NCBI GenBank assembly: GCA_930367215.1
Contig: OV884056.1
Location: forward strand, 281,400,067 to 281,464,066
Direction of reading: 5' to 3'
Length of the DNA stretch: 64,000 bases
Source of the DNA: Pollenia angustigena
Taxonomy: Eukaryota > Arthropoda > Insecta > Diptera > Polleniidae
Shown here: positions 35,139 through 46,684 of the stretch, one piece after another
How the letters are laid out: each line of letters starts with the position of its first letter
How positions within the stretch are numbered: the stretch's first letter is position 1
Notes under the pieces: model-generated
The model's input: the letters and a program-made list of their open reading frames with translations, nothing else
Told to the model about the DNA's origin: nothing
Database searches by the model: none
Translations under genes and position numbers: made by a program

Positions 35139-36445
35139 CACAGAAAGAAAAAAACTCGGGATAAATCAAGTTTTTTTATGATTACTTTAAGTACGAGTCG
35201 TACTCAAAAATTCAAGTACGAATAACACAAAAACGTAGTCAAAAAAAATCCTAAAAGGGATAACTTTCGAAAATCAATCCCGCAATTTCATGAAATAAGT
35301 GTAAAATTCTTAAATCTAGTAAAAAAAAGATTAAACTTTTCGTTGTGTTTAACCCTCCGGCTTACGCATGTTTTGATTTTCTCTACACATTGAAAAAGGT
35401 CTGGCCAGACTCATGTCTACCATGAAGGGTTAAACAGTAAATTTGAACTCTTGCTTCTCATTTTGTTTATATTTTTCTAAAGTAAAAACCATATCGGGCA
35501 TGATGTTGGTGTTTTATCATTCTGTAAGGTGTAAATGGGGTAAGTAAATCAATCATAATAATTTTTTCTTTCTAATTTCTTTTTTCGTTTTTTTCAAGCA
35601 CGAATTCGGAATAAAATCAACTTTATAATACTTGAATCAAGCGCATTTTGAGATTGATTCAATCATAGTTTTTCTTTAAATAATCTCATTTTCAGATTAT
35701 TTCAAGTACTAATTCGGATTAAAACAATTTTATAATATAAACTTATTCTTGAAATAAGTGTAAAATTCTTAAATCAAGTAAAAAAAAGATTAAACTTTTC
35801 GTTGTGTTTAACCCTCCGGCTTACGCATGTTTTGATTTTCTCTACACATTGAAAAAGGTCTGGCCAGACTCATGTCTACCATGAAGGGTTAAACAGTAAA
35901 TTTGAACTCTTGCTTCTCATTTTGTTTATATTTTTCTAAAGTAAAAACCATACCGGGCATGATGTTGGTGTTTTATCATTCTGTAAGGTGTAAATGGGGT
36001 AAGTAAATCAATCATAATAATTTTTTCTTTCTAATTTCTTTTTTGGTTTTTTTCAAGCACGAATTCGGAATAAAATCAACTTTATAATACTTGAATACAG
36101 CGCATTTTGAGATTGATTCAATCATTGTTTTTCTTTAAATAATCTCATTTTCAGATTATTTCAAGTACGGATTCGGATTAAAACAATTTTATAATTCTTG
36201 AATAAAGCGCATTTTAAGATTGATTCAATCTTAGTTTTACTTAAATCAATCTCATTTTCGGATTATTTTAAGTACGAAATCGGGATTGAATCCATATTCA
36301 TTTATAATTTAAGTATTTTGCGATTGAAAATCTGTACTTAAATTAATCTTTCCGTACTTGATTCAAGAAAAGCCGTGCTCACCGTACTATTATTACCGCT
36401 TCGGATTGATTTGAGTACGAATGGATTGATTTTTCTTTTGAGTGT
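35139..36445. repeat. MITE-like element with 459-bp tandem duplication
   Basis: The left end reads CACAGAAAGAAAAAAACTCG and the right end has the related inverted CACTCAAAAGAAAAATCAAT. A 459-bp unit occupies 35292-35750 and is repeated at 35751-36209 with only about ten differences. AAGTACGAATTCGG-type motifs are repeated through the element. A partial relative of the right half lies at 43420-43670. The target duplication is unclear. Confidence 0.65.
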
Positions 36446-36852
36446 TGGAACTAAAAAAAAATACACCCATTCTTATTTTTTTAATGTGTGTTTGCGATAC
36501 CTGTGTACGAAATATTTTGTATGTTAATTTCTTTGATATGTATTTCAACTAAAATTCCTTGCAAAAACACTTATTTTTTGTATGCATACGCCACATATAA
36601 ACATTCCAAATTCTCGCAAACTGCACGATGAAATTTTAGAATACTATGAGTATAGCCACAATTTTTTTAACCATCTTGTAAGGTTTTGAAATAAAATAAG
36701 TACTATCTGGAGTGTATTTCTTTGAATTCTTGCACCTTCACAAAAATTTTGTAAATACATTTGATTTTGGTCTTTTTGAATTGATCCAGGGTTTTAAGGA
36801 CTAATAACATGGTAATACCTAGTTTGTTATCTACCTCAGTAAGTTTTTTTTA

Positions 36853-37485
36853 GTGTTCGAAAATAAACAGAACATTATTTAGCGTTCGGCTTATACACTG
36901 AGGAACGATATCCATTTTTTTTTGTGTTTGTGTAGACGAACACAACCCGTAATACCGTTCGTAACTATTTTTAAAAAAGACACGAACATTATATAGTGTC
37001 CTGTTAAAAACAGAACAATTGTAGTGATACTGTAGACAAACGTTATATTTAAATGTTCTTTAATGTTTCTCTTTTCACGTTGATAAAGAAATGAACAAAC
37101 AAAAAATTTTAACGACCGCAGCACGAACAGCTTGTGTATTTATTGTGTATATGTTTTGCTTGCGTAAAATTATTAAGCTGGCTTTTTGTTTTTTTTTGTA
37201 TGTGTATTTTGTTTTTGTTAAAAATATTTGGTTTTTTTACCAGAAAAAGGGCGGTAAGCGCAACAGAAACGAACGAACATTAATGAGCAGAACCGAACAC
37301 AATGAAGTTTGTGGTTTAAAAAAAACCGAACGGAATAAAATGCCCTTTTTGTGTTCGAAGGATGGCAAACAGGAAACGTTATTTTTTTAATGATTTTCTA
37401 CACAAACACTATTAGCGTTTCTGTTTTCCACAACTCTACCGAATCGAACACCAAGGAGCGCTATTTAGTGTCTATTTTCAAACAC
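36853..37485. mobile_element. MITE with GTGTTCGAAAATA ends
   Basis: The ends GTGTTCGAAAATAAACA and GTGTTTGAAAATAGACA are inverted. The flanks are TTA (36850-36852) and TTG (37486-37488), possibly a decayed 3-bp duplication. GAACATTAT..AG motifs repeat subterminally. The open frame at 37091-37390 has no recognisable domain. Confidence 0.55.
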
Positions 37486-37549
37486 TTGTTTTAATATTAA
37501 ATAACGACTTGCTTGTAATACCACTTAATTCACCCAGTACCTAACTAGT

Positions 37550-37625
37550 GCATATGCGCTAATAGCTCAGTTGGCTAGCTCGCAAAGCCAACAATATACT
37601 GAAAAGTTCCGAGTTACTATTTTTA
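37550..37625 (+). repeat. Possible tRNA-derived relic
   Basis: TAATAGCTCAGTTGGCTAGC resembles the A-box/D-arm of an insect tRNA. The expected B box is only weakly present (AAGTTCCGAGTTAC). It is too degraded to call a tRNA gene. Confidence 0.3.
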
Positions 37626-37629
37626 GTTA

Positions 37630-38005
37630 GTTTTTACACGGGGAATAGTAAGTAAGATTTAAAACGTTGGTTCAGAACAGACGGTGAAACGCAACTAAAA
37701 CGAAACTGCAACTCCTAGTTATTTTTGAGTTTCATTTGATTTTATGCCATACACTCCTTTGAGAGACAGCACATGACGCAACCATTATCAAACGAGTTTC
37801 AAACGCATTTAAAATCAGTTTCATTTAAACCGGCATGCAGGATAATAGTGTTTGCGTTTCACTTGAGCTCAAAGAAAACCGTAATGATTGGGATAATTTC
37901 ACTTTATTATGGTACAATTAAGGTTGCGGACTGTTTGGAAAACGATTGAAACTGGAAAAGGACTTCTTTCCAGTTACGATTGTTCTGGGCCTGGCAAGTA
38001 TATAT
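37630..38005. other. Unassigned stretch
   Basis: No gene is visible. GTGAAACGCAACTAAAACG near 37684 and TTGCGTTTCAC near 37852 are inverted, suggesting an old MITE whose ends I cannot fix. Confidence 0.4.
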
Positions 38006-38014
38006 AGACTTCTC

Positions 38015-39388
38015 GGCTGTAGGAAATATCTCCCAAAGAAAAATGGCACAAAAAAAAAAAATGAAAAATCGCCCAAATGAAGAATCGCCCAAGCGAACAT
38101 GAAAAATGACCCAAAAAGGTAAATATGAAATTTAGCCCAAAAAAACGAAAAAGGGCCCAAAAAGAAAATGAAAAATGACCCAAAAAGCAAAAACGAATTT
38201 TTTCCCAAAAAAAAAAAAAAAAAATTACTCAATTTGCAAAAAAGTGTTTATTATTCATATAAATTTAGGTGACATGTCATAACGTCCAGTGTCGTAGTGT
38301 CCTTGGACTTTATGACACTTTTAAAAGTGTCATAATGTCCATCGAAGAATTGTCATAACGTCCGCAACTTAACTTATAATCAAAAATGTGTAAATTATTT
38401 TTTAAAATACCGTTAAAATTTCAAGTGATTTTTTAAAGATACTAATTTAACCATAATATGGTTGTCGGTGACAATGATTTGGTTAAATTAAACATAATAT
38501 GGATAAAATATTTTTATAGCTTTTACTCCGGGTGTATATATTAAATATATATATATCCAAAATAAGGATTTCATCTTGTATGGTATAACAAATACTGGCT
38601 TCGCCAACTAAAGCTTCTCGGTATAGCCGGCCTTCGGCCGGGCGCAAGGATTTTCTCCTCTATGGTATAACAAAGACCGGCTTCGCTAACTAAAGCTTCT
38701 ATGTATAGCCGGCCTTCGGCCGGGCGCAAGGATTTTCTCCTTTATGGTCTAACAAAAACCGGGTTCGCTAAGTAAAGCTTCGAAAAACTGCCTTGTTTAC
38801 GAACAAGGTCGACTACGCAGAGAAGCTTTAGTTAGCGAAGCCGGTCTTTGTTATACCATAGAGGAGAAAATCCTTGCGCCCGGCCGAAGGCCGGCTATAC
38901 AGAGAAGCTTTAGTTAGCGAAGCCGGTCTTTGTTACACCATAGAGGAGAAAATCCTTATTTTCGATACATATGTATATATTTAATATATACACCCAGAGA
39001 AAAAGCTACAAAACCATTTTTAAAAAAATTCTACCCATATTATGTTTAATTTAACCAAATCATTGTCGCCGACAACCATATTATGGTTAAATTAGTTTCT
39101 TGAAAAATAGTTTTGTTGTTTGCAACCATAATAAAACATGGTTTTCTCTGCTATGTAAGATTATGGTAGAATTTTAAAAATGAAAAATGGCCCAAAAAAA
39201 TGGGCTATTTTTCATATGAAAAATCACCCAAACTTAAAAAACGAAAAATCACCCAACAATAACGAAAAATAGCCCAAAAATTTTGGGCCATTTTTCATGA
39301 AATCAGGCCCAATTTTACATGCAATTTTTTTGGGCGATTTTTCATTTTTTTTTGGGCGATTTTTCTTTGGGCGATATTTCCTACAGCC
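38015..39388. mobile_element. Foldback-like element, GGCTGTAGG family, copy 1
   Basis: The left end GGCTGTAGGAAATATCTCCC and the right end (its inverse, finishing GATATTTCCTACAGCC) are flanked by AGACTTCTC at 38006-38014 and 39389-39397, an exact 9-bp duplication. The arms of about 200 bp are arrays of GAAAAATNGCCCAAA-like units. Inward lie ATGTCATAACGTCCAGTGTC, an inverted pair based on ACCATAATATGGTTGTCGG, and oppositely facing GC-rich modules meeting near 38790. The 9-bp duplication with long modular arms matches Drosophila Foldback (MuDR/Foldback superfamily). No transposase is encoded. Confidence 0.85.
38575..38945. repeat. GC-rich modules, inverted about 38790
   Basis: On the left, CTGGCTTCGCCAACTAAAGC and CGGCCTTCGGCCGGGCGCAA units run forward at about 82-bp spacing. 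On the right (38815-38945) the same units run in reverse. This makes the centre of the foldback element a long hairpin. Confidence 0.85.
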
Positions 39389-39505
39389 AGACTTCTCAGC
39401 CAAAGCTTGAACCTCAGCTCATACACAAGTTAATTAGTTTTGTTTAACGTATATATTTTTTTTATAGTTATTTGTTTACAGTTCATATGCAAGAAAAAAC
39501 ACATT

Positions 39506-39758
39506 TGGGGGATTCACAAGGTAGTTATAAAGGCATATGACTTAAAATAATAACAAGAAAAAATACGAGTCCTGTGAGCAACCACTCATATTTTAAATTT
39601 CGACTGTGTAGTTATGACAAAACAATAAACACAGCGTAAAAAGTCTTAGTATTTTAGGACTTTTTTGTTTGAAATACAACAATATTTTTTTTTAAGCTAT
39701 TGTGAAATTTTAGGATATTGTGCCAATTGATTAAGTAGCACAACTTGTGAATCCCCCA
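39506..39758. mobile_element. MITE with TGGGGGATTCACAAG ends
   Basis: Exact inverted ends TGGGGGATTCACAAG are flanked by ATT (39503-39505 and 39759-39761). It is 253 bp long. A partial copy of one end lies at 62674-62700. Confidence 0.65.
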
Positions 39759-39769
39759 ATTATTTGCAA

Positions 39770-40263
39770 TTTTTTAGCGTGCACATTTGTAAGCCGTTTT
39801 TTGCAATGTTATTTGCTGGCTTACTAGGTAACTAAAGTGTTTGCTGGGTTATTAATACTTGCCACTACAATGAGCCAAACACCATTTTATGTGAAGCCAT
39901 AATTTTAAGTCGTTGATTTTGTAGAATTTTAATTAAAGTACATACCGTTAGTTGCTTATTTCTAGTTTTTTTTCATATATTACTTTAGTTCCCTAAGTTC
40001 TTGCTTTAATTAAGAGCTGTAATCATTGACCTATTTTTTTGATTTAGTTTCTAAGTAATTTCAGCTCTTGTATTTTGAGGCGAACATTTTTTGCTACACA
40101 CATATTTAAGCAAATTTTATAAATTTCACAAAAAAACAGGGCTGTGGAGTCGTCAACAATAGAACTATTATACCTAAATATGTTTTGGTTTCGACCTTTT
40201 TAATTTTAAATAAATTAAGTAAATAATCAGGCAATATTAAATGTTTAGCTTTAAAGTTCTAAT
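39770..40263. other. AT-rich stretch
   Basis: No gene or clear repeat is visible. Confidence 0.45.
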
Positions 40264-41700
40264 TATACCCTTCACCACAGGTGGTGAAAAGTGTATATAT
40301 AAGTTTGTCATTCCGTTTGAAATTTCTATATTATTGATGTTAGACCCTATAAAGTATATTTATTCTGGGTCCTTATGAGGAGCGAAGTTGATTTAACGAT
40401 GTCCGTTTAAATGGATTTTCTGCAGACCCGATATATGATGGGGGCCAGGTTATTATACATTTATGTCACATATGGTCCGGAATTGTTTGCTATTGAAATT
40501 CAGCAAGATTGGTCCACAAATGGCTGAGATATAAGTAGAAAACCACGACTGCCTCAAATTTTTTCCTTTAAAGGTGGTCCAATTAGAAGTGACATTATCA
40601 TATCAACACTGTATTACCAAAACGACATAAACATACCATACAAACCATTTCAATTTTGGTTTCTACGGTCATACAGTGGCTATGGTAATACAGTGTTGGT
40701 AATGTGGTTTTTTTGTTGTTTTTTTATACCCTTCACTACAAGTGGTGGATTTTATTTGTAATGTCCCTGCAGGAAATGTCACTAGTGAATCTGTACTGAT
40801 TCACTATTGACATATTCACCAGTACTAGTTACTTATTATACCCCAGGCAATGTTATTTACAGTAGACATTTAACATGTGCGTGTCATTGGAAATCTACTA
40901 CTGACGTTGGAACAACTTACTAGGTACTGACTAGATAGTTCCTTTGGGAACATATGTAGACATTGGAACCAGAGAATCGCTAGTACATTTAAGTAAAAAT
41001 AGTCTACATTTTTTGTAAGAATACGAAATCATAACAATCTTTTTTTATTATTTCTTCAACTCTTATAGGAATTGTACTTCTCAGTTGTTGTTGATAATAT
41101 TTTTTTCGTATTAAAGCCAAATATAGTGGCAAATGTAATGTAGTGTAGACATTTTGCTGACAATGTCACCAATATAGGCGACAATACTGGTGACTTGGAG
41201 ACACTTGCACCCAGGTTTCCTTCAGGGGTGTTTTATTTTACGCATACACATACACATTAATACATGTATATGATATGCCGCTCACATAAAGAAACAAGCT
41301 AATAGACTTAATATATTTTAATTTAACGCTTCTTCAGTAAAAGCATTCGTAGCCGAGTTGTTAAGTTCTCTCCTGAAACTGATGATATTGTCAGTTCGAA
41401 TCCCAAAAATAATTTTTTTTTTCATTTTTTTAATTAATTTTTTTATGTTCTAAAAAACGATTCTAAGATTATAAAACTAATTTCAAACATCAACTTTGGC
41501 AAAAGAGGAAACGGGCTTAGGTACACATATACATTTTTTTGATTTTTTTATATTCTTCGGCATGACGAAATGAAAAGTTGGCGTGGCTCAATTAATATTT
41601 ATTTTTACCTATCTAAGGAACGTTATTTATGTATACAGCTTTTTGTTCTTATCTCATCATGGTGAAGGGTATATAAGATTCGGCATAGACGAATTTCTTG
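40264..41700 (-). mobile_element. DINE-1/Helentron-like element, copy 4
   Basis: It begins TATACCCTTCACCACAGGTG, as does copy 3 in the same orientation. The far end stops at GATTCGGCATAGACGAAT, without the TAGCACTCTTACTTG terminus, so it is truncated. It carries the tRNA-like module on + (TAGCCGAGTTGTTAAG at about 41350 and CAGTTCGAATCCC at 41392-41404). A CCCTGCAGG-ended MITE is inserted at 40765-41227. Confidence 0.7.
40765..41227. mobile_element. MITE inserted in DINE-like copy 4
   Basis: The ends CCCTGCAGGAAA and CCCTGAAGGAAA are inverted. The flanks share GT (40763-40764 and 41228-41229). The uninterrupted sequence in copy 3 (TTTGTAATGTGTTTAATTTT near 28097) is the empty site. The ends resemble those of the 24200 MITE, which uses TA. 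Confidence 0.65.
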
Positions 41701-41843
41701 TTTTTGTTTATTGTTCTCATTGTTTTATTTTCCTGATGATGCTTTCCGATGGTAGGCGAAATATTGAAAAACAAATAAAAAATATTATTGAGAATAACAC
41801 AGAATTCGAGCCTGATTATTTACTTAATTTATCCGACTAATAC

Positions 41844-43168
41844 GGCTGTAGGAAATATCGCCCAAAGAAAAATGGCCCAAAAAAATAAATGAAAAATCGC
41901 CCCAAAAAATTCCATGTAAAATTGGGCCTGAATTCATATGAAAAGTGACCCAAAATTGTTGGGCTATTTTTCGTTACAATTGGCTGATTTTTCGTTTTTT
42001 AAATTTGGTGATTTTTCATTATGAAAAATCACCCAAAAATATTATATGAAAAATAGCCCATTTTTTCGGGCATACTATTTGTCTAAATCATTCATTATTA
42101 CTATACGACGAATTCCTAAATGTTATTTATAAAAATAACGGGAAATATTGCAAAAAGGTGGCATGTCATAACGTCCAGTGATATAGTGTCCGTGGACAAA
42201 CTCGAAAGCATAGCTTACAAACTCGAAAGCATAGCCGGCCTCTTTGATAAAAAAAGTACTGGCTTCGCTAACTAAAGCTTCTCTGCAAAGCCGGCCTTCG
42301 GCCGGGTGCAAGGATTTTCTCCTCTATGGTATAACAAAAACCGGCTTCGCTAACTAAAGCTTCTCTGCCCAGCCGGCTTTCGGCCAGGCGCAAGGATTTT
42401 CTCCTCTATGGTATAACAAATACTGGCTTCGATAACTAAAGCTTATCTGCGAAGTCGGCCTTCGTTCGGAAACAAGGCAGATTTTAGAAGCTTTACTTAG
42501 CGAAACCGGTACTTGTTATACCATAAAGTAGAAAATCCTTGCGCCCGGCCGAAGGCCGGCTATGCAGAGAAGCTTTAGTTAGCGAAGCCGGTTTTTGTTA
42601 TACCATAGAGTAGAAAATCCTTGCGCCCGGCCGAAGGCCGGCTATGCCGAAAAGCTTTAGTAAGCGCTGCCGGTATTTGTTACAACATAGGGGATATAAT
42701 CCTTGCGCCCAAAAGTGTTTTCGTAATAAGTTTAATATATGCACCCAGTGAAAAAACAACAAAACCATTTTTAAAAAAATGTTGACCTTATTATGTTTAA
42801 TTTAACCAAATCTTTGTCACCGACAACCACATTATGGTAAAATAAGTTTCTTTAAAAATAGTTTTGTTGGTTGTGACCATAATAAAACATGTTTTTCTCT
42901 TACATTTGTAAGTTACTAAATTTATATGAATAATAAACAGTGTTTTGCAAAATTGGTAATTTTTAATTTCTTTTTTGGGAAAAAATTCGTTTTTTCTTTT
43001 TGGGTCATTTTTCATTTTCAATTTGGGCTCTTTTTCGTTTCTTTTGGGCAAAATTTCATATTTAACTTTTTGGGTTATTTTTCATGTTCTTTTGGGCGAT
43101 TCTTTATTTGGGCGATTTTTCATTATTTTTTTTGGGCCATTTTTCTTTGGGCGATATTTCCTACAGCC
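41844..43168. mobile_element. Foldback-like element, GGCTGTAGG family, copy 2
   Basis: The ends GGCTGTAGGAAATATCGCCC and its inverse are flanked by GACTAATAC at 41835-41843 and 43169-43177, an exact 9-bp duplication. Arm arrays, the ATGTCATAACGTCCAGTG block (42163) and GC-rich modules facing each other (42230-42715, centre about 42475) match copies 1 and 3. On the right, ACCGACAACC and GGTTGTGACC form the small inner inverted segment. No coding capacity. Confidence 0.88.
42230..42715. repeat. GC-rich modules in foldback copy 2
   Basis: Units of GGCTTCGCTAACTAAAGCTT and CGGCCTTCGGCCGGG run forward, then reverse after about 42475. The small open frame read through them is a repeat artefact. 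Confidence 0.85.
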
Positions 43169-43177
43169 GACTAATAC

Positions 43178-43692
43178 CGCTAAAATGTTAAGTGTCCGAC
43201 ATCAACTCCGGCTTTGATGCTTAATGTATGTGGACAAATGGCATGTGATTATAAAGAGGGTATGAACTGAGTTTTTATAGTTTGGAGTTCTTCTGTAAAC
43301 AAGGAAGGGCAATACAATAAAAGTGAAACAAGCAAAACGTGTAACGGGTCATTGAATAATAATATTCTCTATATTTCTCTGGTACTCTTTGGTAAGTATT
43401 TAGGTTAGAATCGAACTAACTTTCGGATTAATTCAAGTGCGAATTCGGGATTAAACCCATTTAGAAATTCTTAAATTTTGATATGACTTTTACTAAAGTC
43501 AATCCTGTTTTCGGATTATTTTAGGTATAGTGCACTCAAATAATGCGTACTTGAATTAGGCATTCTGTATTTAATTCAAGGAAATCCGTACTTGCAGTAC
43601 TATTAACACCGCTTTGGCTTGATTTAAGTATTGATGAAATAATTTTTTTTTTTAGTGTTGGACATAAACCAGCAACGTTTTATAGCCTTTTT
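43178..43692. repeat. Partial relative of the 35-kb MITE
   Basis: From about 43266 the core GGAGTTCTTCTGTAAACAAG appears, and from 43425 to 43670 TTTCGGATTAATTCAAGTGC, CTGTTTTCGGATTATTTTAG and CCGTACTTGCAGTACTATTA match the right half of the 35139-36445 element. The ends are not defined. Confidence 0.55.
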
Positions 43693-44155
43693 ACACTGAT
43701 CAACATCTAACATCTACCATCAATATGCCACAATTTCCGAAGATGTTAACATCTTTCCATAAGAAATACATAGGGCCAAAAACCAACATCTTTAAAAGAT
43801 GTTCTATTTCATTTCATTCCATTCCATACATCTTTCAATTATTTTAGTGTCATCACTAGAAATTTTTTTTGAAAGTAGCGTTACCATTTGTCAAGTATTC
43901 TCTTTTATTGCAATGTTTTTTTGTTAAGTATTTGTAATATTTTTAAAAAAATGGAACTTTAAATACATTTTTGTATTTTCTTTTTAAATTTTTGCACTTT
44001 TGTAGAAAAAAATTTTTTATTTTAAAAAAATTTTTTTTTTTTTTTAAATGGTGACATTTTTGTTTGATGGTAGATGTTAGATGTGGGCAATGTAAACGAG
44101 CGTTTCACATTTACTACATCTTTGATGGTAGATGGTAGATGTGGATCAGTGTAAA
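43693..44155. repeat. Inverted-repeat element, ACACTGATC ends
   Basis: TTTTTACACTGATCAACATC with CATCTACCATCAA at the left is matched in reverse at 44095-44155 (TTGATGGTAGATGGTAGATG and GATCAGTGTAAAA). It is a MITE-like structure of about 460 bp. No clean target duplication is visible. Confidence 0.6.
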
Positions 44156-44850
44156 ACGTCTATTACCAAAAGGTCCATTCATTAGTCTGCGTTCACACTA
44201 TGGAAGTGTTCTTTGAGAAGGTCTTTGAACAAATTCAAACTTATTATTTTGGAAATTGTGGTAAAATTCAACAACAGCGTTGAATAAGGCACAAATAAAA
44301 CAAGAGACATTTTATTTGTTAGTTACTTATTGTGCTTTTTTCTCTATTAAAACACTAGGGGTCTGTTGGGTTTAAAACTTAAGTGAGTTTTTATTTGGGT
44401 TTGTTAATTCACATTTTTTTTTTGTTGCACCGGGAGTGCGGGTTTTTTTTTTTTTTTTTTGTTAAAAGTTAATTTTAAATTTTATTAAAAATGAATAGCT
44501 GCCGAGCGCGCACTTCAATCGTTTTTTTTTCTACCTTCAATCGCCCCGAAGCCGAGCTATTATGGAGGTGTTTGGAGGCCGGTAGTCAGAGTCGATAGGC
44601 CGTCATCGAAGTCGATAAAATCGTCTTCAAGATCGATAAGATCGTCTTCGATAACGGCTGATCGATCTTGAGCAGTCTTAGTTTTCTGGCGAGAGGAGAA
44701 GAGAACATGCTTTTCTTCTCTACCCTCTCACCAATAAGCTCAGACACTCTGAAAGAAGATTGTTATAGTGTGAAACCTGACTTAGGTCTGGGTAACTCTA
44801 CAACAAAACAACAAACAACAGGCATTTTGCTTGTGTTATATTTCATTGTT
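44156..44850. other. Unassigned, with a GC-richer island
   Basis: 44500-44760 is more GC-rich than its surroundings, with CGAAGTCGATAAAATCGTC and AAGATCGATAAGATCGTC repeated. A T-run precedes it at about 44444-44460. An 86-codon frame at 44668-44928 has no known motif. I cannot assign it. Confidence 0.4.
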
Positions 44851-46015
44851 TTTGTCAAAAGCTTAATGTACATGTACATTAGGGGTATAACTTATTCCCA
44901 TTTTTTTCAAATATCAAAATGGCCCTAGCATAGTCGAATAGTCCATTGAAAACTATTTATTTTTACTTTTACATATAGCCAAAAACAACACGCACATTAA
45001 ATTTTTAATTCATATTCTTTAAGGTGTTATGATACTTGCTATTTTTTGTATTGGATTTTTTTAGGATTGACTGAATGAAACAACAAATGCGAGAAAGAAC
45101 AAGAAATACAATATGTAAGCAAACCCTTTTTTCTGATTGACATTTCTCATGTATATTCTTTTCGTTGACTAAAACAAAAAAAAAAAAAAAAAATGGTAAA
45201 AGCTTGGGCAGATGAAACTATTTTGTTTTTATAAACGAAATGAACCAGGTGCCCTTCATATGGGATTTCAAATCATAAATTTTCAATTAAAGAATATACC
45301 ACGATGTAATTCGTAATATTTTTCATTATTTGCATTAAATTTTATTGTATTTAAAAAAAAAAATTGTTTGTGATTCCAAAATAAAATGTAAACAAAACAA
45401 ACAATATTGCCCACGTTTTTTTTTCCACAAAAACCCGTCAAAAAGGCTAAAAATCGCAAAACAAAAGCTAAAAACCGCTACTTTCGATCAAAAACTAAAA
45501 AAATTGGCAACAGTGCTAACATTTAATCTGGAAATGTCAATTTTAAGTTAAACATTTTTATATTTTTTTTGACAGTCTTAGATTATTTATCGATAACACA
45601 TGTATATTTGTTTGACATTTCAAGATTTTTTATGATATAATCATACTCGTTACACTTAGTCAGTTTTCCTATCCAAATATATTTGCGGGTCTATGAAATA
45701 ACTCCCACGAAATAAGTCCCACTTTTAAAAACGAAATAAGTCCCACCAAAAATTGCTTAAAAAAATGAAATAACTCCCACGAAATAAGTCCCACTTTTGA
45801 AAGCGAAATAAGTCCCACCAAAATGAAATGATTTAAAAATTTACTTGAAATGAAATAACTCCCACTCAATATGAAAAAACTCCCCCTTGAATAATATATT
45901 TCTTAAATGAATTAAGTCCCACTTTCATAAACGAAATAAGTCCCACTTTTTCACTGTTTAATGCGATTTCAAATAAGAAGTATTTGGCTCTTCGAAAAAA
46001 AACACGTCGAATAAT

Positions 46016-46501
46016 ATGAATAATCAAAGCAGAGGAATAATAAAGAAAAATCGTATGCAAGCTTGCAGAAGGCTTCTTAATGGAATGGATATTACGAATT
46101 TTGATAGAGTTCCAGAATTTATTATTAATTCTTTTTTCGGTCAAGGAACGTATAGAGAACGCCTACTAGTAACAACGTTTGGATTCGTAAATGGATTAAG
46201 TACAGATCAATTGTTCTTATTATTAAGATGGAAACCGTTTCGGAAGGACCATCAGATTAAAATTATCGACCTTTATAAATGGCTTGAAGATCCAGTGCAT
46301 GGTAGACGGTATTATAGTTTTAACGTGGCATTGGGATTAGTTGTATTTTGTAATGGTGATATTAGAAAAGATGGAACACGAATTCCAATTTCCTACTTAA
46401 AATATAATAAAACACATACATACGTAATTACGTCAACAATTTTTTTTAATATTGTTTTTCCAGTAGTTAAGTTCGGTACCTATTTGTACACATTTCTTTA
46501 A
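46016..46501 (+). CDS. 161-codon reading frame in palindromic element, unknown function
   Basis: I do not recognise this protein. It is the longest uninterrupted frame in the window apart from repeat artefacts, and it has a balanced composition. It starts with a basic segment (KKNRMQACRRLLNG), then DITNFDRVPEFIINSFFG, a hydrophobic stretch LLVTTFGFVNGLSTDQLFLL, the charged RWKPFRKDHQIKIIDLYKWL and then PVHGRRYYSFNVALGLVVF. The tail from about residue 135 is hydrophobic (FFNIVFPVVKF). The frame is open a few codons upstream of the methionine. It lies within a young element with identical ends, so it may be a captured or element-specific gene. It lacks DDE-like motif spacing that I can see. Confidence 0.45.
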   Translation: MNNQSRGIIKKNRMQACRRLLNGMDITNFDRVPEFIINSFFGQGTYRERLLVTTFGFVNGLSTDQLFLLLRWKPFRKDHQIKIIDLYKWLEDPVHGRRYYSFNVALGLVVFCNGDIRKDGTRIPISYLKYNKTHTYVITSTIFFNIVFPVVKFGTYLYTFL

Positions 46502-46684
46502 AGTTTTTTTATTATAGTACGTATAAAGTAATTAATAACAAAAAAAGGAGAGCCATGAGAGATAAGGAAAAAAAATTATAGTTGTCCCTTTTACGAAATG
46601 TCCAATATATAACTTTTTGCATAAGAAAAAAAAAATGAGAAATAAAGCTCTATCGCACTCCTCCATAAAAAAATCATTTATTTA

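Noticed and set aside
37550..37625. tRNA gene at 37.56 kb
   Set aside because: Only the D-arm/A-box half is convincing; the T-arm is not.
37907..38232. Phenylalanine-rich open frames at 37.9-38.2 kb and 42.9-43.2 kb
   Set aside because: They come from the subterminal GAAAAATNGCCCAAA arrays of foldback arms read in reverse, not from a membrane protein.
44156..44300. MITE starting with CTGCGTTCACACTATGG at 44.19 kb, related to the 50-kb family
   Set aside because: No inverted partner end lies within the next 1.5 kb.
46016..46501. Transposase assignment for the 161-codon frame
   Set aside because: No DDE, HUH or tyrosine/serine recombinase motif is visible, so I left the function open.
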